NCBI GenBank assembly: GCA_958430865.1
Contig: CAUDNR010000447.1
Span: forward strand, 78,748 to 123,139
Origin: Entrophospora sp. SA101
Lineage: Eukaryota; Glomeromycota; Glomeromycetes; Entrophosporales; Entrophosporaceae
Length of the DNA stretch: 44,392 nucleotides
Direction: 5' to 3'
This document shows positions 33,895 through 44,392 of this stretch, piece by piece; the stretch's first letter is position 1, and every line of letters begins with the position of its first letter. The position numbers and the translations under genes were made by a program. The notes below the pieces were generated by a model that ran no database searches, was not told where the DNA came from, and was given only the letters and a program-made list of their open reading frames with translations.

Positions 33895-35625
33895 TCAATG
33901 ATTTAATAATTTACCGTAGATAGGATGACGAAATTCTTTACAACCCTCAAGTTTTATATTTAATCTTTTGGCGTCAAAGAATATTGGATTATAAAATTTG
34001 ATTGTACCTTTATAGTATTTTTCTTGAAATCTGATTTCTTTTAAATTTGTGAATATTTCGTTTTTTTTATAATTCAACAACAATTTTAAATTATCTGAAT
34101 TAATTGAATTTTTGTCATATAAAGAAATAATCTTTAAATCAAGCTTATGACAATTATCAAAGAAACATTTTAATTTATGAACTGACAAGTAAAAATTAAT
34201 GCCAATTGATACCAATTTGTGATTATAATCATTCAAGCAATTCGACAATGATTTGATAATGTAATCGTCTGGATCATTGTTGTTGATGGTATTATCATGT
34301 TGTTTAATTTCTATATTAAAGACCTCCATATGCTTTAATTCCATTAAAACATTTACTAATTTATCAATTTCAGTTAAAGCTATTCTAATTGACAATCTTT
34401 TTATGTTTTTACAATAATTCGATATTGTATCAAAAAGTTGGGTTGAATCCCCAGAACCATAAAGTGATCTTGAAAGATGTAAAGATTCTAAATTAAAATT
34501 TGCAATTTTTATAATTTGAGGTAAAATGTCTGAAACATGGCTCATGTCATAATAAAGATTTTTTATTTTAGGCAATTCTATTATACTAACGATATTCCCG
34601 TTATTAATGTTTAATTTATCAGGTAATGATATAAAATCATCTCTCAATTCAACAGAAGTTAAAAATTCCAAAGTTTGGAGATTTTCAAAATATTTTAAAA
34701 CTGTAACAAAATCTTGAACCTTTGTAAATTTAGAAATTTTAATATGTTTCAAAGTTTTAGAAATTTTTAGTAAACCTTCATAGAAAAGGACTGTGATAAC
34801 GTTGGATCTCCAGAACTGATTTGTTGACAAAGTGATCAATTTAGATTGTTGTTTAACTATAAAGTCTATGATGCAACCAGGTAATTCAGGATGTATGGAT
34901 TGATAATCAATGTCGATATCAATATGTTTTAATTCATTTGAAAATTTGAGTAGATTCAAAAACATATTTTTGATTCCTGCACCTTGATCTTTTTGTTCTA
35001 TTGAATAGCCATCGTGATATATTTTAAAAATTTCGAGTCTTTCTAAAGCAATCTCAGAGTTTCTAAATTTTGTAACATCTATAAATAGACTACTACTATT
35101 TAGATTATCCTCATATATACTTAATTTTTTTATACCTTTGGTTTTTTCAAAAAATAAATTGCCAAGAACACTTGTAAAGAATTCTTTTTTTTCATCTGTA
35201 TTTAAACAATCTGTATTATAGATAATCGTTTTAAAATTCTTAGTGCTAAAACTTTTCAAATATTCAGGATAACAGAATAATGTTGGTCGTTGTTGTAGTT
35301 GTTCTTCTTCTTTGTTTTCTTCGTCTTCATCTTTATTTTTATCACCCATTATCCAAGGATCTTCAATCCCTTGATCAAATAATAATTTTTTATCTTCTTT
35401 ATCAAGACATTTAATACAAGTTCTAAGAAACAATGATGATTTGTCTGGATATAATAAACTGTCGAATTCGAAATAATCTAAAGGGTTACTCCATAATAAA
35501 GGTATAACCAATCTACACCAGGTCCTATTAACTAAGGCACACGAATATAAAGTAGGAATGTCATATTTTAAATAATCAAAAACATCTACAAGACATTCTT
35601 TAGTATGAAATAATGAATTGGCCAT
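33895..35625 (-). CDS. F-box protein with leucine-rich-repeat-like region
   Basis: A single minus-strand exon of 576 codons. Residues about 8-48 are an F-box (ECLVDVFDYLKYDIPTLYSC, ALVNRTWCRLVIPLLW), which binds Skp1 in SCF ubiquitin ligases. After an acidic Glu/Asp-rich insert near residues 95-110, the rest is made of degenerate leucine-rich segments (LKHIKISKFTKVQDFVTVLK; NLQTLEFLTS; FNLESLHLSRSLYGSG; NIKRLSIRIALTEIDKLVNV), consistent with a substrate-binding solenoid. This layout is one of the largest families in Rhizophagus genomes. The frame is intact, the start ATG follows a T/A-rich leader, and no intron is needed. The substrate is unknown. Confidence 0.92.
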   Translation of the reverse strand: MANSLFHTKECLVDVFDYLKYDIPTLYSCALVNRTWCRLVIPLLWSNPLDYFEFDSLLYPDKSSLFLRTCIKCLDKEDKKLLFDQGIEDPWIMGDKNKDEDEENKEEEQLQQRPTLFCYPEYLKSFSTKNFKTIIYNTDCLNTDEKKEFFTSVLGNLFFEKTKGIKKLSIYEDNLNSSSLFIDVTKFRNSEIALERLEIFKIYHDGYSIEQKDQGAGIKNMFLNLLKFSNELKHIDIDIDYQSIHPELPGCIIDFIVKQQSKLITLSTNQFWRSNVITVLFYEGLLKISKTLKHIKISKFTKVQDFVTVLKYFENLQTLEFLTSVELRDDFISLPDKLNINNGNIVSIIELPKIKNLYYDMSHVSDILPQIIKIANFNLESLHLSRSLYGSGDSTQLFDTISNYCKNIKRLSIRIALTEIDKLVNVLMELKHMEVFNIEIKQHDNTINNNDPDDYIIKSLSNCLNDYNHKLVSIGINFYLSVHKLKCFFDNCHKLDLKIISLYDKNSINSDNLKLLLNYKKNEIFTNLKEIRFQEKYYKGTIKFYNPIFFDAKRLNIKLEGCKEFRHPIYGKLLNH

Positions 35626-36031
35626 ACTTTTTATTTAAAAACTTATTTTTTAAATTTAAAAGTATAAAAAAAATTTTTTTTTTTATTTTTTATTTTTTTT
35701 TGACTCATTATTATATAGATTTTATTTGACAAGTGTTATTTATCATTGAGGTAATGGGAATGGTTTCACGAATTGTTTGTTTAAAACAAAAAGTCTTGTT
35801 TCAACAAACCTCGTTTTCTTCAGCGAATTTTCATTTCAATGAAGTCTTGTTTTGATCCTCTTTCTTTATTAATTAAATATTCTTTGCTTCTATAAACTTT
35901 ATATTTTTTTTTTGTCCAAGCATCTTGTCAAATTTTTATTATACAAACAGGAAATTATCGACAGTTACATTAAAATAAACAAAACTTATTAGACATTACA
36001 TATGCATTTTATCTAATTCATTTAATACAGA
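35626..36031. other. Upstream region of the F-box gene
   Basis: A T-rich run at 35668-35700 and AT-rich sequence. No gene or clear regulatory motif seen. Confidence 0.3.
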
Positions 36032-37790
36032 TTAAGGTATTCGCCTATGCCAAATGACCTGCCAAGCCTTTTCTGTAGACAAATCTTCTACGTAAACTGA
36101 ATCTAGAGCATTATTAACTACTAATTATAAACCAGGCCAAGAATTGCTACAATTTATTCAAGTGTGTCTCCCAATATCTTTCAATACAATCATAGAACTT
36201 GGGGTTAAAAAAATGTTTTCATGCCCAACTTTTTTCTAAGAGGCTTTTTTTGTTCAACAAAAGCTGGCTGCAAAGAAGTGATTCTTCATGCACAACAATC
36301 AATTCTATTATCATCAATTAATTACCTTTTCTTTACAGACTTGTAATTAACCAACAGTTTTTCTTTCCATAATTCATCTTTCAGCAAAGACCGTTTCGTA
36401 CCTCAAAGCGCTATATTTTCATAATCATCTGGAAATGCCATCAATTGAACAGCATTGTTTGGACCATAAGAGGTATGTTGCATATAATTTTTATTTTTCA
36501 TTGGCTCTTCCACCACCATCACTTAAGAGCATTCCGCTTGTAACAAGAACATCTTTGGCATAAATACCATGGTTAAAGCTGCTATTAAAAACAAATACTC
36601 CAATTAGTGTTGGTCGCCAAAACTAATTTTGACATGTGGCGAAACCTTTTGACTTTCGCACAGTTGCGAAAACTCTATAATTTTGGAAACCAACACCGAC
36701 TCCAATGCAATTGTGAAAAATTGCATTGAAAATAGGGATAGTCCAATATCCCTAATTATTTTTTCCAAGATGAAACAACGTTCGAACTTCATGTGGGATA
36801 TTGAACCTTTGTACTTTTCTGCAATATCTTCATCATTAATAATTCGACTGGTCTTCTACATGATGTTGATCCAGTTTGGAACCAAATTTTCTAATATTTC
36901 TTTCTGTATATGGTATTGGTCATAAGGCTTCCGGTCGAAACTACCTCTCTTAGTAGCCAAAATTGCCGAAATATTTTGGACAAAATTTATCCAAAATGGG
37001 CGAAATTATTTTTACAATTACGGTACTTGGATTGAAATAGATTGATTTATATATAGCATCCTTATAATATCATTCTTTTCGAAAATAGTCTGGACCAGAG
37101 ACCTTAATTGGTTCATCAAGAAAAGCAATTTTTGCTGCTACTTTATTGATTATATCGGTAACGCTCATCTTTTTTGAATGATTAAGCAATTGCTCACAAA
37201 AAGAACATTTAACTTTTGTTCTACAGGAGTTTTCATTTAATACAACATCTTTGACATTCTCGATATCTTCAACATTATCACCATCTTTAATATTCTTTAG
37301 ATGTTGATAGACCAAACCATTTTTCTGATTTTGAAGTAACAGCTGTAGCTTTGATGAATTATCCATTTGGACGGACATACATATTTATCATACAAAGTTG
37401 TACTTTAAATTTCTCCAATAATATATATGGTCCTTGCATTTTCTTTTCAACGCCTGCATTTTTCTTTATTCTTGATTCTAACGGAACATTTATCAGTTTG
37501 TTTGTTTTTTCTTGTCCTCTCAAGTGCTCCATATTCTACTTTGAAAGAATAACACGAGTTCTAATTACATCTCTGACATAATCAATTGTGTATTTGCACT
37601 TAATGGTATTTGACAACATTCACGCTTTCCTAGTGTATTTTTCGATGCAAACGATCATGATATACTCATGAGATTTATGGAACAAATATTGGCGAAAACG
37701 GAAACGTGACCAGGTCAACATTTGTGTCTTGTGTTTTAAGTTCAGGGAGCAAAACTACCTTTTCTCCATTTTATAATCTCTCCATTTTGA
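36032..37790 (-). pseudogene. Decayed minus-strand gene, unassigned, with a MITE inside
   Basis: Protein-like minus-strand segments occur in order. Near 37570-37400 there is YTIDYVRDVIRTRVIL, then HLRGQEKTNKLINVPLES, and KKMQGPYILLEKF. 37378-37070 is an open frame of 102 codons with KCSFCEQLLNHSKKMSV and PDYFRKE. Near 36920-36700 are EILENLVPNWINIM-stop and RIINDEDIAEKYKGSI. Near 36600-36490 is the stretch containing GIYAKDVLVTSGMLLSDGGG. Near 36480-36420 is YGPNNAVQLMAFPDDYENIA, and near 36100-36032 the frame ends LSTEKAWQVIWHRRIP-stop. Stops and shifts between them mark it as dead. The family is not recognised; a repeat-borne protein is likely. Confidence 0.45.
36605..36697. mobile_element. 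93-bp MITE-like copy, family A (copy 2)
   Basis: Ends tagtgttggtcgccaaaact and, inverted, ggtgttggtttccaaaatt, with about 50 bp between. The same end sequences mark 7712-7777. It lies inside the minus-strand relic, separating the IALES and GVFVFNSSF parts. Confidence 0.6.
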
Positions 37791-38072
37791 TTACACCGAT
37801 TCATGATCACCACTGGGTTGACATCATTCAGCACAAGACATAATTTGGAGAAATTGGTTTGTGTATATATAAAACCCTGTTAGAATAATGTATGGGGGCA
37901 GTCACATGTTTTACGATCCATCAAAAAACCTTAAATTAGAATTATTTATATTTATATTATTTATTATTATTATTTTCTGATGTGGTATTTATCCACTTGT
38001 GACATTTAAGTATTTTATAACAAAAAAATCATTTATACATATTTATATATATTAAAAAAAAATTTCCATTCA

Positions 38073-39383
38073 CTAAATTTTTCTTCCATAAATCCTATAA
38101 GTTTTGGCATATGATTTATGTTTATTGTATTCTAAGGGAGCTATTTCCATAATCTCTTTCAAATCCTTTTCTGTCATACACATAAAATCAAGAATACTTG
38201 AAATTCTTGCTGAAAGTAATTCAGTTATATTTTTTAAAAACTATATTTATATAAAAATAAGATATAACATTAAATATTAAATAAAATCTAAAAAAAGATT
38301 TTTAAATAAAAACAACTCACAAGTTCCCCTATATAACCACCCCAACTTCCTAGCGGTATACCTTTACTATTTACTCCAATATCGACGATTTTATTTGTCC
38401 CTAACAACATACTTTCAAGTTCTTTATTTATTTTGGTATTTATCCCACATACTTTTAAATAAGCCACAACTACAAAATTTAGTGTAATTGTATATTAATA
38501 AATGTTACTATAAATATAAATAAACAGAGTGTTTAGTAGATAATATTATACTTACATGACTTGCTTATTTTATCCATAACCGGTCCCAAAGAAGTTGATC
38601 TTGGATCCCTTTCCTGATTTTTGATTGAATATCAATAATAATATAATATTAATAATTATATTATTGCATCAAGATAAAATAAGAAAGTTATATTACTAAT
38701 ATAAATACCATAAATTCAATCCATCCATTTGGTTTAGTGACTCTTATAATTTCATCAATAATAAATGGCCATTTATCTTTTCGGATCGAAAGCATCATAT
38801 TACTTTGATGTACATAATCAAATGTGTTGTCGGGAAATGGTAACCCGTCAAATATATTACTCTTGATAAATGCTAGATTCGGTAAATCTTCTCGTTTGAA
38901 ATCCATTATGTCAATCCCAATAAATGTTGATTTTGGATACAATTCTGCTACACTTGCTATCCAACTTCCTGACCCGCATCCGATGTCCAATACACACATA
39001 TTGTTTAATTCGTTTTGGACTGGAGCCGAAAACTTTCCTCCCCATACATGTTCGTATAGTATTTCCAATATTTCCATATTTGAAATTGACTATTTATTTA
39101 ATTTTAATTTAATTTATCATTCTAAAAACATTTTTAAAAAAATACTTTATATTTACAAAACATTTACCTTTTCGTCAACTGCTACAACTTGACAAGAATT
39201 TTCTAAATTAACAAACATTCTACCATTGATAAATTTAAATTCATCGCATATTATATCAAAGTTGATTTCATCGTCTCCATCAGTTGAAATTGAATCTGTA
39301 GTGCTTTTATTGTCATTGTCATTATAAAATAATGGTTCAAATGACCGTTGGGAAGTTTTTTGATGAAGTGAATTAATAGGCAT
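38073..39383 (-). CDS. SAM-dependent methyltransferase (class I)
   Basis: Five minus-strand exons, 39383-39168, 39089-38709, 38613-38556, 38469-38321 and 38240-38073, join in phase to 323 residues. The first exon is a Ser/Asp-rich leader. Exon 2 holds the Rossmann core: VLDIGCGSGSWI (105-116, the SAM-binding glycine motif), FIGIDI (128-133) for the ribose-binding acid, PFPDNTFDYVHQSN as motif II and IRVTKPNGWIEFM as motif III. The remaining exons give an alpha-helical C-terminal part. It belongs to a family of methyltransferases common in zygomycete and Glomeromycotina genomes (related to the type with NWxGNFSAP-like openings; here VWGGKFSAPV). The substrate is unknown. The gene is intact. 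Confidence 0.88.
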
Positions 39384-40718
39384 TGTGTATGTTTTGTATG
39401 TGATTTGTATGTGCTTTGATTATAATTACTAATGTATTATCGATGTTATTATTAGTGTTGTTGTCAAAATGACGAATTTATTGTTTATTTTAGTCTTTGC
39501 CTTTTTTTCCGCCATTTTTATAAAAAATAAAGTTACACAATAAAAGTTCTTTTTTCCCCCCTATAAATTCCTTAATAACAAGTTTAATAAATCCTATTAC
39601 GTTTTTCCTTTAAAACAGATTATGTAATCGGTCTTCTGTTATATAATGGAAAAATTAATTAAAAATCAACAAATAAAATTTTGCTTTTTCCGTAATGCTT
39701 TGATAATAATGTTAAAAATTATAATAATCGGGTTGGGTAAAATTTGTTGGTCCATTTTTTTTTGTTGTTGTATTAACACTTATGCACATACCTTCACACA
39801 TATATTAATTTGTTATTATATAATCCAATTCTTTTTTTCCCAAGAATATAACCGATATTGTATGCATGTACAGTTAAATTTTAACACCGCATGCAATTTC
39901 TTCAATGTTAAAGGATTTGATCGACAAACAATACGTCACAAAAATAAACATGTTTTTTAATTATTTGGTATAGATGATACACATGTTGGATTTTTAAAAA
40001 ACCGCTGCCACCATTGATTCGCTTTAAAAAGGAGACATTTCATGTGTATATGTTGTAACCATATTTTCGAACTACACATCTAAATTTGGCTCGTTATACA
40101 AAATTTATGGCAACAAAAATTTAGGAAAGCTAGCTGGTAAGTTTTGAAGCTTGAGTCATGAACAATAAAACTTATCGGTCAACTTTTTTTAAATTTTGTT
40201 TTGGTATTTTTTGAAGTAAATAAATTGAATTAAATTGAATTAAATTGAATTAAATTATTGTATATGTAAAACCTGACAAAATTTTTGTATCACTTCACGT
40301 GATATATTGTATTCTTAATATAGGTCATAATGCAGTCAGGGAGATTTCCAAATATGAAAATCGAATATTGGAAAATTGGAACGCTTTCGTCGATCAATTC
40401 ATTTATGTAGAAATGAAAAAAAAAATTTTTTAAAAACAAATTCAGATTATAATAATTGAAATAAATTCTTTTTTGAATTATATTTTAAGAATCCACCGGG
40501 ATCCACATGACTTTATACACTAGATCTTTTCCTACATATAGGAGAACTATTGGTCTAAAATCTCGTTTATTTATTTTTTTGTTTGATTCTATAATTACAA
40601 GTTAGTAATGGCAAACACTACCACTAGCTAACATTCTACCATTTTTGCATAAGATCTTGCAAAATAAATATCCAAAAAAATGATGGAATCTCGTTGCTAA
40701 GTATTTATTCAAAGTATG
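39384..40718. other. Intergenic stretch
   Basis: No gene is supported. The frame at 39646-39960 is AT-driven and has no protein-like pattern. A short tandem array of an aattgaatta-type unit (about four copies) lies at 40223-40256. Confidence 0.4.
40223..40256 (+). repeat. Short 10-bp tandem array
   Basis: About four head-to-tail copies of ttgaattaaa. Confidence 0.7.
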
Positions 40719-41489
40719 CTTATACATAGGGATGTTAATCAGTCCTTTTGGGACCAGGTCGTAAACAGTCCGAATCGGACTTTTTCAGATTCAGTCCTAC
40801 CATTTGGGACTTAAAGTACCAAAAGGTCCATGTGTAACTCATATGCGCTGATTTTGTTTGTATGTGAAAATTGAAATGTTAATTAAAATTTTGGGGTATA
40901 TGAAATTCTGATTGGCTAAGTTGAATTTCACGTACGTGAATTACAAATTCACACGAATTTCATTTTCACTCACAACAAACTAAAAAATTCAGTACGGTAT
41001 GATCATAACGTTTATATTAAAAAAACCCACATTGGTTTTGAGGTGGAACCATTGGTTTGATGGGCTGTTGAATAGTCAAATATTCTTTTGGTGGAGCAAA
41101 TAAATTTTTTTAGGTTAGTTATCATTCTACGGCCATTAAAAATACTTGTATTTTAACGTCAAGACAATAGTAAGATATAAGGTTTGAAAAAGGTCCAAAA
41201 CTTGCTTGTTAAGTAATAATAATAAATTTCTATTACTATACATTTGCTTGCTAAACAATAATAATATTATTATTAAATATTCAATCATTAATAATAATAA
41301 ATATTGATTTTTCATTTGCCAAATAATTAACCAACTTATAAATTTTATAATAATAATAAAATAATAAGTTTTTTTAGTTTAAATAATAATATGTTAAAAA
41401 AAAAAAAAGGACTTTTTAGAACTTAAGTCCTGTCCGGTCCCAAGATAGGACTTCCAGCCCCAGGACTAATTAACATCCCTACTTTTACA
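40719..41489. mobile_element. 755-bp hAT-type non-autonomous element with target duplication
   Basis: Element 40727-41481 begins tagggatgttaatcagtcct and ends with the inverted form of tagggatgttaattagtcct, one mismatch in 20. It is flanked by cttataca (40719-40726) and cttttaca (41482-41489), an 8-bp duplication with one difference. A TAGGGATG-type end and 8-bp duplication fit hAT transposons. There is no transposase frame; the interior is AT-rich and contains several gggac/gtccc motifs near both ends and a perfect 14-bp palindrome ttcacgtacgtgaa at 40927-40940. Confidence 0.8.
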
Positions 41490-42440
41490 AAATCTAAATG
41501 TAAATTCTCAACGATCTATTCATATTTCATTATTTTTAAGAATCAACTTTTATTAAACTTCCTTTATATTAGAATTATTTATTTATTTATTTTTACTATA
41601 AAAAATTTGGCATAGAATAAATAATTTGTTACATACAATAGGCAATTCGTTTATAAATTAATATTTCGTGATATTATTTATTAATTTTTATAATTTTATC
41701 TATATACAAAAGTATAATTTAACAATTTACTATGATGCGGGAAGTCTATGACCACCCAATTAGAGTATTTGGGTAAATTTATTTTATTAAATTTATTTGT
41801 TTTATTATAAGAAAGTTGGATGGAGTCTAAAAGAAGATTGAGTGGCACGTTAATAAACTCAAACAACAACTATTCAGTATATTTAACCATTTATGAAAGA
41901 AATTATTGAATTTGTATGATAATTTTATTATTTCTTTGGTAGTCTCGTAAAACAGTTAAAAATACACACAATACATAATTTTGGAAGTTATATTGTGTGA
42001 CCATTTAATAAAGTTTCTTCATTGATTTTTTTAAAATTACACAATGAGTCTGATCGTCGGTATTTAAAAAATTCCAAATTTGGAAATCTCCCTGACTGCA
42101 ATGAATGTTTAACCAAGTCAGCATATTATTTATTTAATGGACGAATTTTTTCTCCTCCTCTAATGATTCGAGATCGACATAAATTATTTGGTGATACGGT
42201 GAATGAATCAAAAATCTGCATTTGGTGCAAAATGTCTCAAATTGCCAATTGTCAACTTTTACAAAAAATAAATAATTTTATCTAAAAATTATCATAGTTC
42301 GTGTGATGAATAATGACTTTTCTATGTGGGAAACACAGATTTGAGGGTCTCTCTGATTCATTCACAGATCAGCAATTAATGTTTTTTTCAACATCAACAA
42401 TTCATTCGCTATATAATAATAATAAAAGTGACTGAAATAT
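41490..42440. other. Intergenic stretch with one short frame
   Basis: A plus-strand frame at 42022-42285 has two CxxC pairs (PDCNECL and KICIWCK) 40 residues apart, spaced like a zinc-binding fragment. No family is recognised and no complete gene is present. Confidence 0.3.
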
Positions 42441-42480
42441 TTCTAATCAAAACTCAACTTTACCCACAGAAGTAATAGCA

Positions 42481-42840
42481 TAATCAACTTTTAAACCAAT
42501 TTCACGTCGTAATCGTCCAGAAACTAAACTTAAATAAATAAATATATATTGAACATATTGAATATATATAAATATAGGACGCTTATCAATTTCCACATTT
42601 ACATTACAAGAATATACAGTCTTTATTACAAAATCATAAAGATGATTTAGACTTATTAGTGAAATTACCAGCTGGTCAAAGTGAAGAAGCGTGGTAATAT
42701 GAACGAACACCTAAGGTGATGGTGATGACAATAATTTTTATTCGATTTTTTAATAATAATAAATTCCTTTGGTAGTACAACTTGAACCAGGCAAACATGT
42801 CCTGCTGTGCTGCTCAATCTTTCTATATACATCATTTTTA
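42481..42840 (+). pseudogene. MOB4/phocein-like gene, broken
   Basis: The plus strand encodes pieces in the order of MOB4 (phocein), a STRIPAK-complex subunit. First is SRRNRPETK (42502-42528), the conserved N-terminal motif. After an AG acceptor at 42577 comes IQSLLQNHKDDLDLLVKLPA, then GQSEEAW (42614-42693). Next is a TAA where the family has Lys/Gln, then YE, and EHLR in another frame after a 4-bp gaac duplication. At 42771-42825 there are LVVQLEP, TCPAV and CAAQ in three frames, matching the LVV..EP..TCP...CAAH block. No GT donor follows the first piece. The later MOB core (helices after DYxxHTLD) is not seen, so only the 5' part remains. The minus-strand frame at 42710-42447 is its shadow. 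Confidence 0.6.
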
Positions 42841-42872
42841 ATAATTTTTTTTTGAAATATATCAGTTATCAT

Positions 42873-42903
42873 TTAATTAATTAATTAATTAATTAATTAA
42901 TTA

Positions 42904-42936
<33 letters not shown>
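42873..42936 (+). repeat. Compound microsatellite (TTAA)n-(TTA)n
   Basis: About seven TTAA units pass into about ten TTA units. It sits directly after the MOB4-like relic. Confidence 0.9.
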
Positions 42937-44392
42937 TATGTTTAACATTTAGATTGTCAATTCCGGATACTATAAAACATTATCAGTTATAGAGAAATAT
43001 TTAAAGGATTTGACATAATTTTTAATTTTGAAAGGTTGTTTTTCCCCTTGACTAAATTTTTTTATATCTAACTTATATACCTTCTATATTTATATAGAAT
43101 GAAACTTTATTATATTCAAGATTTTAAAACATTTTAAAGTTTATAATCTTATATCAAAAATTTAATAATTATTAAAAATAATGGCGGTGACGGTAAAAAT
43201 GTTACCAATAGTAGTAACACTGATGATGACAGCGATAATGATGACCACAATAAAGAGATAACGCGACGACGATGATAACAACAACAGTAGTACAAGTAAA
43301 AAAGAGTCTATTAAAGAGCCAGGATACATCATCATCATCAAAAAAATAATTAATCAATCAATTCATTTAAAATATTTTATTCATTTATTTGCTTAATTTT
43401 AAACAGTCAATATAATTTTTTTTAAAAAAAATCAGGTTCTATTTATTCCGCCCTGGATACTAATAATAACTACATGTAACCATTATTTCGATCCCAACAC
43501 TTCCCGCATCAACTTGATATTGAATTAGTTGGGGAAGGAGAAGAAGGACGACCATAATTTGTTTTGGCTTTTATACCAGCATACCTCCTCCTTAAAATTA
43601 AGTGCCAACTTTATAAATAAAATTGATCATTCATTCATCTACTACTTTATAATATTTTAAAAAAAATGTTATCAAAACCATCGCTACCACCACCACCTTT
43701 ATTCACCACATCCATCAAACTTCAATTAATAATATTAATATAGTAGGACATATTCTCAAATCTGTAAGATTGTACAATTTTACTTTCATTTGACGGTTGT
43801 AATAATTTCACTGGGTTCTTTTATTATTTTTCTTTTGATAAAAAAATTACAAGTAACTTCATGCATGGTATGAACTATTCACAAAATCTGTGAAAGACGA
43901 CTGGCCATCTTATCAAGTCGTTTCCAAACGCATCATTATATGAAGTAGATCTCTTTATCCTTCCAAACTGATAATAATTACTTTATGATATTAAATTTAT
44001 CATAAGAAATGTATTGATTATTATAAATACAGTTCACACTCTCTGTAACGTATCTTTCTATTAGCAAGTAAAATCACACTATAACTTTTCTTTCGTTTCC
44101 ATTTAATAATGCCTCTCTTTATAGCATAAAAAATATAGGATGGAAAATTCTCTATAGGGAGAGCGGACTGTACGTATACAAAAAACCTTTCGCCCCAAAT
44201 AATTTTAATTTGATTTCTTCTTCCTGAATCTAATCATCAAAAACAGAATATGTCGGATATATACATGCATGTCAAAATTGCTTTTATTGGGCTTTCTAAT
44301 TTCTCATTAAAATAGTTCTATTATGTAGTAAGTTGTAAATACGTGACTTTACTATTATAATTTAAATTTTTTTTTTTCTAACCAAAGAGTTA
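42937..44392. other. Gene-poor right end
   Basis: No gene is supported. 43180-43350 (+) reads as an acidic Asn/Asp/Ser stretch (NVTNSSNTDDDSDNDDHNKE), then, after a shift, SSTSKKESIKEPGY. It may be a low-complexity exon remnant. 43440-43560 contains PHQLDIELVGEGEEGRP-stop. Neither is assigned. Confidence 0.3.

Noticed and set aside
38824..39192. Plus-strand frames of 62-122 codons
   Set aside because: Antisense to the methyltransferase Rossmann exon.
39646..39960. 104-codon plus-strand frame
   Set aside because: Composition follows AT bias, with no domain, splice or conservation signal.
42447..42710. 87-codon minus-strand frame
   Set aside because: It is the shadow of the plus-strand MOB4-like relic, whose motifs are recognisable.

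Overview
The window looks like nuclear DNA of an arbuscular mycorrhizal fungus (Glomeromycotina, most likely Rhizophagus or a close relative). The evidence is very AT-rich sequence, genes broken by many short GT-AG introns, and families expanded in those genomes: kinases with HGDLHSGN-type catalytic loops, BTB-BACK-TLDc proteins, F-box/LRR proteins, HMG-box factors, membrane Kelch proteins, Crinkler/RHS-type NTPase relics and large amounts of decayed DNA transposons. No prokaryotic signature, CRISPR array or functional RNA gene was found.

Layout. 1-1.1 kb: one copy of an 834-bp exact repeat carrying part of a dead Crinkler/RHS-like NTPase. 2.0-3.1 kb: four-exon HMG-box gene. 5.3-6.6 kb: two-exon protein kinase. 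6.6-10.7 kb: repeats, foldback elements, a mariner-type MITE and gene relics. 10.7-12.2 kb: BTB-BACK-TLDc gene. 12.5-13.3 kb: unassigned exon-like fragments. 14.6-15.4 kb: secreted protein with Kex2-type dibasic sites. 15.5-18.6 kb: GUF1 (EF-4/LepA) on the minus strand, 18 exons, abruptly missing its first GTPase motifs at the second copy of the 834-bp repeat. 18.6-22.2 kb: Crinkler/RHS relic, a transposase-like relic and a third relic. 23.4-25.3 kb: five-exon Kelch membrane protein. 25.8-26.4 kb: kinase relic abutting an opposite-strand coiled-coil fragment. 28.5-30.1 kb: five-exon acidic coiled-coil gene. 31.1-32.0 kb: dead Tc1-like transposase. 33.9-35.6 kb: F-box/LRR gene. 36.0-37.8 kb: unassigned minus-strand relic containing a MITE. 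38.1-39.4 kb: five-exon SAM methyltransferase. 40.7-41.5 kb: hAT-type non-autonomous element with near-perfect target duplication. 42.4-42.9 kb: broken MOB4/phocein-like gene. The rest to 44.4 kb is non-coding or unrecognised.

The genes do not form a pathway: they are a mix of housekeeping genes (GUF1, methyltransferase) and fast-expanding signalling, ubiquitin-adaptor and DNA-binding families in a transposon-rich setting. The observations most worth following are the GUF1 breakpoint with its 18-kb-distant exact repeat, the secreted KR-site precursor, and the several unassigned gene relics. Exon borders were derived by hand from reading-frame continuity and GT-AG signals; family assignments come from recognised motifs, not from database searches.
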